Part shown: one piece after another, positions 1 through 7,733 of the stretch
Layout: each line of letters opens with the position of its first letter
Position numbering within the stretch: position 1 is the stretch's first letter
Assembly: GCF_030929615.1 (NCBI RefSeq)
Contig: NZ_JAVFVU010000003.1
Coordinates: forward strand, 186,001-250,000
Length of the DNA: 64,000 bases
Reading direction: 5' to 3'
From: Dyadobacter sp. LHD-138
GTDB taxonomy: Bacteria; Bacteroidota; Bacteroidia; Cytophagales; Spirosomataceae
Translations under genes and position numbers: made by a program
The notes under the pieces: model-generated
The model's input: only the letters and a program-made list of their open reading frames with translations
Database searches by the model: none
What the model was told of the DNA's origin: nothing

Positions 1-3
1 CTA

Positions 4-642
4 ATGGCCGGTGCACCGCAATTTCCAGAAGGTGATGCTGCCTGGAAATATGACCATCTTTCACTTTCAAGAACCATGGGAGGAGCTGGTGCAAGCGAAA
101 CCAACCCGATAAATCTTGACAAACCTGCACCTGCCTGGGTATTCGAAAAGCTTGACGATCAGAATGACCCCGGAGAAAATAAAATCTATACACAGCGAAT
201 ACTGGCTCATGATTTATATCCTTATTCTGTAAGGCCTGATTTACGGCTTCGGGATTCCATCAAAGGAGAAAATATTAAAAACCATGTACTTATCCAGATG
301 TCATCCAAAAATAAAACGGGGGCTCAAGGGGGTATATTAAATGTTCCATTCGTAAACCGTTTTGTTCCCACAGTCGAAATGAACATGCGGATGTGGGTTG
401 AAACGGTTGTAGAAGACGGCATAGAAATCCTTCAGCTGCAATACGAACAAGTAATATTTTTCGAATTCGCTTTTGGAGATGACGGTGGTACTACGAGCTG
501 GCCGCACATACAGATCAATACGCTTCGTAAAATAGAAGATGTTTCTCCTGAGCAGAGACGTTTAATTGAAGAGCAATTCCCGGATGCTAATACAATTTTA
601 TCTTCTGCACGGACATCAGGATGCCCTCACCATAAAGAGTAA
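4..642 (+). CDS. Unknown protein, first gene of the LodA-like cluster, possibly 5'-incomplete
   Basis: I do not recognise this protein. The frame is still open at base 1 (the codon before the ATG is Leu), so the ATG at 4 may be internal and the real gene longer. The visible 212 residues are soluble, with no signal peptide or membrane segment. A conserved-looking acidic/aromatic stretch (VIFFEFAFGDDGG, then SWPHIQINTLRKI) falls around residues 150-178, and the end is CPHHKE. It lies on the same strand as the ferritin-like, LodA-like, radical SAM and flavoprotein genes and is the first of them in view, so a role in that system is inferred from position only. A strong hairpin separates it from the next gene. 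Confidence 0.6.
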   Translation: MAGAPQFPEGDAAWKYDHLSLSRTMGGAGASETNPINLDKPAPAWVFEKLDDQNDPGENKIYTQRILAHDLYPYSVRPDLRLRDSIKGENIKNHVLIQMSSKNKTGAQGGILNVPFVNRFVPTVEMNMRMWVETVVEDGIEILQLQYEQVIFFEFAFGDDGGTTSWPHIQINTLRKIEDVSPEQRRLIEEQFPDANTILSSARTSGCPHHKE

Positions 643-650
643 ATGCAAAA

Positions 651-689
651 GGGCACCACGGCACGCCGCTATTGGGTGCTGTGGTGCTC
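651..689 (+). other. Intercistronic stem-loop
   Basis: Bases 651-664 (GGGCACCACGGCAC) can pair over all 14 positions, two of them G-U, with 676-689, leaving an 11-base loop. No T-run follows, so this is not a typical terminator. It lies between the first gene and the ferritin-like gene of one cluster and could be a processing or stability element. Confidence 0.55.
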
Positions 690-758
690 CCCGGCACCTG
701 ATAACTGGGCTGGCAGCAAGCATAGTATTAAATAGAAACTTGACTAAATAGTGATATT

Positions 759-2252
759 ATGAATTTCAACCAGAAAAGGGATCATTTCATTTCACCAATA
801 TTAGAGTGGGCCCAAACCAATACTAAGCCAAAGGCGAGTGCAGCAAAAAGTATGCTTATGGCCGGTGGCAAGCCTCTAAGCCACTGTGATAATTTAAAAA
901 ACGCCAAACCTTTTAAGGTACCTTCTCAATTTAATGGGAAGGATTACATTACGCTGCTGCTTCAGGTAGATGCCGAAATTGAGCAGGGACTCATGTTACA
1001 GTATCTTTACGCAGCCTATAGTATTGGCGGGCCGCACATATCAGGAAAGCATCGGGAGAGAGTTCATACCTGGCAAAACATCATTTTGGGTATTGCAAAA
1101 GAAGAAATGGGACATTTCATCTCTGTTCAAAACGTGTTGAAAGTGATTGGGGCCCCATTAAATTTTGGCAGGGAAAGTTATCCCTGGGATAGTGCTTTTT
1201 ATCCTTTCCCTTTCACTTTAGAAAAATTCTCTCTTGGTTCGCTTGCTAAATATGTATATGCAGAAGCGCCTTGTGATTGGCTGGAAGGCGACGATCCCTT
1301 AGCCGTAGAAATTCGGGATTCAGTAGATGCAACCGTATCTGATCCGCACACTGTCGGCGCTTTGTTTATCGTGCTGCTTCAATTAATTAATAATCCTGAC
1401 GTAATATCGGATGAAACTTTTCAAGCAGGAACTTATAACTATCAGGCTAAATTTGATGAGTGGGGCCGGGGATATACCGGGGGCAACAGAGGAAGTGACG
1501 GTAAAGGCATTTACACAAGAAGCCCCGATGTATTGGTCGCGCCATTATTATCCCGTGACGATGCTTACAATGCATTAGCGGAAATAGCGGAACAGGGAGA
1601 AGGTTTAGATACGAAGGAGGATGTTGTACCATCTCATTTTGAACGGTTTTTGCACATTTACAAAGAATACAAAGCGATACTGGAAGAAACCGGTGGTGCT
1701 TTTGATCCTTCCCGAAATGTAGCTACCAATCCCTATGTGGGCTCAAAATCTGATCTAACAGCGGACTCAGTGTCTGATTCCAGCGAACAAGAAACTGATG
1801 AAATTACAGACCCGCAGGCTATACTTTGGGCCAACTTGTGTGATATTCGCTATCGATTATTGCTTAATTTCCTGAACCATAGTTTTTTACTCGATAACGG
1901 CTTTAATCATTCGGGGAATTCTTCTCCCCGTGGCATGATCATCAATTCTGCTTTTGGAGAAATGTATAATTTAAGAAGTTTGGCTACCATCCTGGTTCAG
2001 ACTCCAATAGCTAAAAACAGCGAAAAAATGGCCGGGCCTCCGTTTACACTCCCGTATACATTTGATTTGCCTTTCGGGGAACACAACCGATGGAGATTGC
2101 ATAGAGACCTTCTGGAGGGATCAAGTAACATTATAAAGCAGTTAAAGAATCTTAAAAATCAACCGCATATTCAATATTTAAATGGATTACAAGAAGCCGA
2201 TCAGAAACTGTTACAAGCCATTGTGAGCCTGACAGAAGATAATCTGGTATAA
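759..2252 (+). CDS. Ferritin-like (VioB/iminophenyl-pyruvate dimer synthase-type) protein
   Basis: The N-terminal third looks like the ferritin-like domain found in the violacein enzyme VioB and in many uncharacterised proteins. Glu73 and Glu75 (VDAEIEQGLMLQYLYAAYS) and then Glu115, Glu116 and His119 (KEEMGHF) are likely metal ligands of a diiron-type four-helix bundle. The length is 497 residues. There is no signal peptide, so it is probably cytoplasmic. The second half (330-497) is helical and includes a Ser/Asp-rich linker near 345-355. It precedes the LodA-like gene by 44 bp and is probably co-transcribed with it. A maturation or oxygen-chemistry role for the neighbouring LodA-like protein is inference; the reaction cannot be assigned. 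Confidence 0.75.
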   Translation: MNFNQKRDHFISPILEWAQTNTKPKASAAKSMLMAGGKPLSHCDNLKNAKPFKVPSQFNGKDYITLLLQVDAEIEQGLMLQYLYAAYSIGGPHISGKHRERVHTWQNIILGIAKEEMGHFISVQNVLKVIGAPLNFGRESYPWDSAFYPFPFTLEKFSLGSLAKYVYAEAPCDWLEGDDPLAVEIRDSVDATVSDPHTVGALFIVLLQLINNPDVISDETFQAGTYNYQAKFDEWGRGYTGGNRGSDGKGIYTRSPDVLVAPLLSRDDAYNALAEIAEQGEGLDTKEDVVPSHFERFLHIYKEYKAILEETGGAFDPSRNVATNPYVGSKSDLTADSVSDSSEQETDEITDPQAILWANLCDIRYRLLLNFLNHSFLLDNGFNHSGNSSPRGMIINSAFGEMYNLRSLATILVQTPIAKNSEKMAGPPFTLPYTFDLPFGEHNRWRLHRDLLEGSSNIIKQLKNLKNQPHIQYLNGLQEADQKLLQAIVSLTEDNLV

Positions 2253-2296
2253 TTTCAAACTAATTCAAGTCAGTTCAGGTCTTTAAATATCATGAT

Positions 2297-4600
2297 ATGA
2301 AAATTATAGAATTACGCATTCTCCCTCCTATTGCAATCGGTCGGCTAGGTGAATCAGATGTACCAATGGAAGCATATGATCTTGAATTGTCGGAGGAGAA
2401 GCCACTTGATTATAGAAAAATCATCCCCCAAACAACGTTATCTGTAGATCCGGTGACAGGGAAGATTAAGGCACATAACCCTGTAAATATAAAATTCAAG
2501 GATGTTTCAAGCCTGGCGAACAGAAAAGGGAAAATACATCCTGTTTCTCCTTTCCTGGAAGTGTTTGCCATAACAGATCAAAAGCCGGATGAATTAGTTC
2601 CCCTTACAGAAGAGATCCTTGTTCAATCCGGATTAAGCCTACAAGATATTAGTTGGGATGTAGATGTGGCCAACATAAAAATATTCAGGAGGACCGGGGA
2701 TGAAAATGATAAAATGACAGCAAAAATCAACAATATCAATTCACACGAATTAAAACCATTATTGGCTGATTGCAACAACTTTTTACCGGACAAAAAATTA
2801 CCGCTGGGCGCTGTGCAGTTTATAAAACCAACAGAAGAGTTTCCGGAATTAAGATTGCGATATACCCCTGCCGGAGGAATCGTTTATGGTTCCAGACTAT
2901 TCAGAAAGACGGGGCCAAATGATAACGATACAGAAACCGACCCGACTTTTGTCAATAAAGCAGACCGCATACTCTATGATGCGGAAAAAGGCAAATGGTG
3001 TGATAAATACAAGGAAGGCAGCAATCCTAATATACTCTACACCGTTCCCGCACAAATTTTTGCCGGCTATTCTTATACTGATAAGCAAGGAGAAACCTGG
3101 CAGGTAAGCTGGGGATATATTGATGATGAATGTGATGGTTTCGTGACGGTTAAACTAAAAATATCCGATAAAAAGACGCTAACCGCCAAAGCACATATCA
3201 GTGCAGGACCTCCTTCTTTTGCTCCGGATACTTTGCCAATTCGCGTGGTGTCTGATGAGTTAGAGCAAATTATATTAAGTACAGATATTGAAGGCGAGGT
3301 AAGTATCGTAGAAGCCGAAGAAATTATCCGCAGGGCTTTTGAAACCATTCGTTTGATGAATACAGCGATCATGAACGGCAATAGTTACGAAGGCAAGCAA
3401 AATGTAGCCAGTACGATGGTGCGCCAAAACACAAATGATTTCGGGCGTCTTTTTGAACCGATTATGGCCACCTCCCTGGTTGATAATCTTGCCCTCCAAA
3501 TGTTACATGAACGGGTATTCAATGGGCTAAGTTCAGGCGCTTCTCCCTGGTTCGGTGACTTATTACGAAAGCCAACCGAAATAGGAGATCTATCCAGTAA
3601 AGCACTTCGAAAAATGCCTGCATTAATGCGTGGCGCCGACGGTAGGTCGCTTACCTTTACCTACCGTCAAATCAATATGATTATAAAGGCCGCCGCTACT
3701 TCGATGTTCAAGGACGTTAATCCTGATACGTTGCCTGTTTCATATGGCTCGCCGCTGAAAGCCGCAAATTTAACGGCACAATTGCATTACAGGGGGACTG
3801 GAAACCCTATTGCGGTTTTGCCAAGAACAGCAATTTCCAATTGTTTTCCGGGACTGGAATTTGATTTCAGGAATCTTTGGAGAAGAGCATTTAACGGAAT
3901 CATCCTTACGGAGAATAATAATTACGTACTGGAGGCTTCTGACGCAAAGTTTGAAAATTTAACGGGACACCGGTTGGTTGCCATAGACGGACAGCCGACA
4001 ATGGTACAGACTTTTGGCCCTGTGTTTCCGGACGGAGCCAATGTGCCTTTAAAGACCGACGCAAATCCAAACGGTGTTTCATTTATGGAATGGTCAAATT
4101 CTATGGTTCAAGTTTTGCAAAAACAAGGCCAGGAAGTAATATGTCATTTTACGGCTGCGCCTTCGCCGGAGGAAGTAGTGGTTGATTTAAGTAATTTGAA
4201 TGATACGGAAAAGTATATTCCGGTAACATTAGTAGTCAATAAGATATTCGATGGCAACAGTGCGGCATTTTCAGATACGATTTTAAAACCAGGAGAATTG
4301 ACTCAAGGCCTTTGTGCACCCTGGCAAAATGACTATCGCGAATGTTCTTGTTACTATTGGGCAGCCAGCAGGCCTGATTTTGTAAATATTGTTCCGGATG
4401 AAAATGGCCTGAGCACCGGCGATTTATGGATGTCAAAAAAGCGGACGGGATCCTATATACCGGATGATTGGAAGAATTCAAGATTGCTTTCCTATCAGGA
4501 TCTCTTTGATAACTGGCAAGGGGAACTCAATTTTATCATAGAAGGGAAAGATGCCGTAGAAAGCAGCACCGTAAAACCCAAATCAACAAAAAAGAAATGA
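2297..4600 (+). CDS. LodA/GoxA-like protein, probable CTQ-dependent amino-acid oxidase
   Basis: The 767-residue protein opens with a typical LodA-family start (residues 5-16, RILPPIAIGRLG) and carries two family landmarks. Cys516 lies in NCFPGLEFDFR, corresponding to the conserved C-x-PGIE region, and Trp676 lies in a PWQNDYREC motif followed by YYWAASRPD. In characterised family members a Cys and a Trp from such regions are joined into cysteine tryptophylquinone, which oxidises primary amines of amino acids (lysine epsilon-amine in LodA, glycine in GoxA). The two residues are about 160 apart here, wider than the 65 I recall for LodA, and the C-terminus is a basic tail (KPKSTKKK). Substrate is unknown. 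No signal peptide is visible. Its stop overlaps the radical SAM start (ATGA). Confidence 0.8.
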   Translation: MKIIELRILPPIAIGRLGESDVPMEAYDLELSEEKPLDYRKIIPQTTLSVDPVTGKIKAHNPVNIKFKDVSSLANRKGKIHPVSPFLEVFAITDQKPDELVPLTEEILVQSGLSLQDISWDVDVANIKIFRRTGDENDKMTAKINNINSHELKPLLADCNNFLPDKKLPLGAVQFIKPTEEFPELRLRYTPAGGIVYGSRLFRKTGPNDNDTETDPTFVNKADRILYDAEKGKWCDKYKEGSNPNILYTVPAQIFAGYSYTDKQGETWQVSWGYIDDECDGFVTVKLKISDKKTLTAKAHISAGPPSFAPDTLPIRVVSDELEQIILSTDIEGEVSIVEAEEIIRRAFETIRLMNTAIMNGNSYEGKQNVASTMVRQNTNDFGRLFEPIMATSLVDNLALQMLHERVFNGLSSGASPWFGDLLRKPTEIGDLSSKALRKMPALMRGADGRSLTFTYRQINMIIKAAATSMFKDVNPDTLPVSYGSPLKAANLTAQLHYRGTGNPIAVLPRTAISNCFPGLEFDFRNLWRRAFNGIILTENNNYVLEASDAKFENLTGHRLVAIDGQPTMVQTFGPVFPDGANVPLKTDANPNGVSFMEWSNSMVQVLQKQGQEVICHFTAAPSPEEVVVDLSNLNDTEKYIPVTLVVNKIFDGNSAAFSDTILKPGELTQGLCAPWQNDYRECSCYYWAASRPDFVNIVPDENGLSTGDLWMSKKRTGSYIPDDWKNSRLLSYQDLFDNWQGELNFIIEGKDAVESSTVKPKSTKKK

Positions 4601-5982
4601 TAGGGACTGCTGGAAGTTTAGTCGAAAAGATACAGAATGTGCCGATTGCAATCAGGTTGGCGCAAATGATTGTTCCGCAATCAAAACCTCGCTCTGCTCA
4701 TGTACATTTGATAAAAGGCGGGCCATCAACCCAGATTTTTATCCCAAACGGAAGTCGGCTTTATACCGTCTCTCAGGATGTAGAGCAAAGGATAACTTCT
4801 TTAATGAATAAAAAGGATGAGAAAGGCCTGCAAGATGAGCTGATCATTTTGGGACTGGATGCTCCTGAATACATTACAAATGAGCCATTGCAAAGCCCCC
4901 CATTGCACGCTTTGTCATTAGCAATCGCGCAAAAATGTAATATGGGTTGTACCTATTGCTATGCAGATCAAGGTGATTTCGGGGGACCTACAAAAAACAT
5001 GTCTCTGGAAACTGCTTTTAAAGCCATAGATCTGCTATTAAAAGATTGTCCCGAAGGAGGTAAAGCGCAACTTACTTTTTTAGGCGGAGAACCCCTCATC
5101 AATAGACAGGCGATCAGAGAGGCTGTTGTTTATGCCGAAACAATTGCAAAACAGAGAAACATACGGGTCAATTATTCTATAACCACAAATGGCACTTTGG
5201 TTACAGAAAGTGATGCTGTTTTTTTTGAAGAATATGGCTTTTCGGTAACCATTAGCCTGGATGGAATTGGTAAAGACCACGATCTTAATCGCCCTATGAA
5301 GGGCGGTAAAGGCAGCTATGACAGGATCATACAAAACATCCGGCCGTTATTGTCTTTACAAAAAAAAATGCAGGTGTCTGCAAGAGTAACGGTTACTCCC
5401 GAAAACACCAACCTTCCGGATGTTTTGGATGAATTCATCCATATGGGTTTTCATGGCGTGGGTTTTTCACCGTTGTTAAGATCCAGTAACGGGCAAAACG
5501 AAATGAATCAGGAACAACTATCCGTCATGTTGGAAAATATGATTGCTTGCGGCCTTAATTTTGAAAAGAATGTTTTAGCAGGAAAACGTTATCCGTTCCT
5601 GAATATGGTAAATGCATTAAAAGAAATTTCGAAAGGAACCCACAGGCCTTATCCATGTGGTGCCGGTGCGGGTTATATGGGTGTATCTGCTGATGAAGAT
5701 TTATTCGCCTGCCACCGTTTTGTTAACGAAGATGTCGGTAAAATGGGCGACCTGAACAAAGGCGTACAGCCCGATCTGCAAAACAACTGGCTTGCCTCCC
5801 GCCATGTAAATACACAGGAGCCATGCTCGCAATGCTGGGCCCGTTATCTCTGCGGTGGCGGATGTCATCATGAAGTCATTGAAAAGGGAAGACCAGCCTG
5901 TAATTATATAAGATCATGGTTGTTTTATACGATACAAGCCAATGAAAGATTATCACGATTAAAACCCAATTGGAATAACTGA
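4597..5982 (+). CDS. Radical SAM/SPASM protein-modifying enzyme (QhpD/sulfatase-maturase-like)
   Basis: The radical SAM cluster motif is CNMGCTYC (Cys114, Cys118, Cys121), followed by GGEPL at 163-167. A SPASM-type C-terminal domain has seven cysteines: 354, 372, 410, 413, 419, 423 and 435 (PCSQC, then LCGGGC, then ACN). SPASM enzymes of this architecture modify peptides or proteins, for example anaerobic sulfatase maturases and QhpD, which installs thioether bridges in the CTQ-containing subunit of quinohemoprotein amine dehydrogenase. The first 100 residues form an extra N-terminal region of the kind that may bind a substrate. The start overlaps the LodA-like stop by 4 bp, so the two are translationally coupled. 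The LodA-like protein as substrate is the simplest inference. Confidence 0.88.
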   Translation: MIGTAGSLVEKIQNVPIAIRLAQMIVPQSKPRSAHVHLIKGGPSTQIFIPNGSRLYTVSQDVEQRITSLMNKKDEKGLQDELIILGLDAPEYITNEPLQSPPLHALSLAIAQKCNMGCTYCYADQGDFGGPTKNMSLETAFKAIDLLLKDCPEGGKAQLTFLGGEPLINRQAIREAVVYAETIAKQRNIRVNYSITTNGTLVTESDAVFFEEYGFSVTISLDGIGKDHDLNRPMKGGKGSYDRIIQNIRPLLSLQKKMQVSARVTVTPENTNLPDVLDEFIHMGFHGVGFSPLLRSSNGQNEMNQEQLSVMLENMIACGLNFEKNVLAGKRYPFLNMVNALKEISKGTHRPYPCGAGAGYMGVSADEDLFACHRFVNEDVGKMGDLNKGVQPDLQNNWLASRHVNTQEPCSQCWARYLCGGGCHHEVIEKGRPACNYIRSWLFYTIQANERLSRLKPNWNN

Positions 5983-5987
5983 TTGTA

Positions 5988-7475
5988 ATGAATACGTTGC
6001 CTGAAAATTTTGATGTGTTTATTCTTGGAGCAGGCCCGGCTGGCTTATGCGCAGCCATACGTTTATTGGATATGGGACATGTTGTTGGCATGCTCGAACA
6101 AGAACAATTTCCCAGATCGCAAATAGGCGAATCCCTTTCTCCGGGAATTTACAATATTTTCGAATATTTAAATGCAGGTCGTTTACTTGAAGATTCAACC
6201 TACATAAAAAATATTTCAGCAAAGGTTATCTGGGAAAATGAAACGCACACATACGATCGGCTCGGCCAAAACACTCAAGGGATAATTGTTGATAGAAGTA
6301 AACTCGATCAGGAATTACTCAAATTCGCTGTCTCTAAGGGATTATGTTTAATGCAGCCCGCTAAATTAAAACAATCCATAAAATCCGGAAACGGTTGGAT
6401 ATTAGAAATAGTAAATGATTCGATCGAAATTAGAATTAATTCGAAAATAATCTTAGATGCACGGGGCCGTAAAGGAACACTTTTGGATGAAAGAGTCTCA
6501 ATTGCACCCTCAGTAGTTGCGGCATGGACACATATAGATAATTCCTCTTTTGATGAATCATTTGTTGAGGTTACGGATGATGGCTGGCTATGGGGATCTC
6601 CTGTTTCCGGAAACCGCTACCGCATTATGGCTTTTACAGATCCAGGCGCATTGAAAAAAAATGGTGCATTGCATCTTTCAGCTTTAATGAGCAAAACAAA
6701 ATTATTTTCTCCATTTGTACGCAAAATTGGGAGTAGTTCCATAGCAACATGTTTGGTTACTTCATTTGTCAGTCAGACTCCATGGAACGAGCAGTTTGTC
6801 AAGCTAGGAGAAGCCGCTTTTACGTTAGACCCACTCTCTTCCACCGGTGTAGAAAAGGCAATGCGCTTTTCCCTGCAGGTTGCTATTGCAGTAAATACGT
6901 ATTTGAAAGACCCGCATTCACAACATCCAAAGAATTTCTATGAAGAAAAAATGTTGGAATCGGTTGTAAATCATACACATTGGACAGCTGATTATTATCG
7001 CCAAGCATGGGCTTACTGCAAAAAAACAGCATTCTGGATAAAAAGAGCCAGCTTTCAACTTGATATTTCGAAAAATAAAACCGGTTTTACACTTAAATTG
7101 GAAAAGGAATTTAATAATGACAGGCCCATATTTGAACATAAAGCAATAGAACCAATTCCTGTTGATTATATTTTGCTTAGGCTTTGGAATGAGGAAATCG
7201 TTGTTTCTGCCAAGGTTACTTTTAAATCTGTCTATGCCATCGATAATGATTGCATCGTAATAAAACAAGCACTGATTCATCCTAACCTGGAGCGACCTTT
7301 AGTTTATTTGGATCAACTAGAATTATTTTCGTTTTTCAAAAATATTAATGGTTCTGCAATTTCAGACATTATGGGTAACTTGAATAAATCTATTACCATA
7401 GAAAAGTCCAAAAAAATTCTTGTATTTCTTTTGTCAAATCAGCTGCTTATTCCAACAAGGCTGTCTGCTTTTTGA
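5988..7475 (+). CDS. FAD-dependent oxidoreductase, LodB/tryptophan-halogenase-like
   Basis: An N-terminal Rossmann FAD motif (LGAGPAGLCAA, residues 13-23) is followed by FPRSQIGESLSPG, the signature stretch of the family shared by tryptophan halogenases, geranylgeranyl reductases and LodB. Around 280-290 the second FAD-binding region (LDPLSSTGVEKAM) is visible. LodB is the flavoprotein needed to make CTQ in LodA, and QhpG plays a similar Trp-hydroxylating role in quinohemoprotein amine dehydrogenase. The length of 495 residues includes a C-terminal extension of about 130 residues after the flavin domain that I do not recognise. It starts 5 bp after the radical SAM stop and is the last gene of the cluster. 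No clear terminator follows. Confidence 0.82.
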   Translation: MNTLPENFDVFILGAGPAGLCAAIRLLDMGHVVGMLEQEQFPRSQIGESLSPGIYNIFEYLNAGRLLEDSTYIKNISAKVIWENETHTYDRLGQNTQGIIVDRSKLDQELLKFAVSKGLCLMQPAKLKQSIKSGNGWILEIVNDSIEIRINSKIILDARGRKGTLLDERVSIAPSVVAAWTHIDNSSFDESFVEVTDDGWLWGSPVSGNRYRIMAFTDPGALKKNGALHLSALMSKTKLFSPFVRKIGSSSIATCLVTSFVSQTPWNEQFVKLGEAAFTLDPLSSTGVEKAMRFSLQVAIAVNTYLKDPHSQHPKNFYEEKMLESVVNHTHWTADYYRQAWAYCKKTAFWIKRASFQLDISKNKTGFTLKLEKEFNNDRPIFEHKAIEPIPVDYILLRLWNEEIVVSAKVTFKSVYAIDNDCIVIKQALIHPNLERPLVYLDQLELFSFFKNINGSAISDIMGNLNKSITIEKSKKILVFLLSNQLLIPTRLSAF

Positions 7476-7733
7476 CCTTCTGTTGATTTTGTAAAAGCGC
7501 AATTTTTAAAATGCTCAGCCTTGGCAAATTCCGCCGGCATTACACTCCAGACAAGATGGATTAGAGGCAAACACGCTCCATCTCAACCATTTCTCAGTTC
7601 AAGAATAGATTTGTATCCTTTAATTTTCTTTACAAATGTCTTGGTCAGAGTTTCAATTTCTGAGCATTGTATCAATTTAAAAATCGGTGTTAACAAATAA
7701 TCCCCCTCAGGCATGCACTAAAAGCACACCTGC

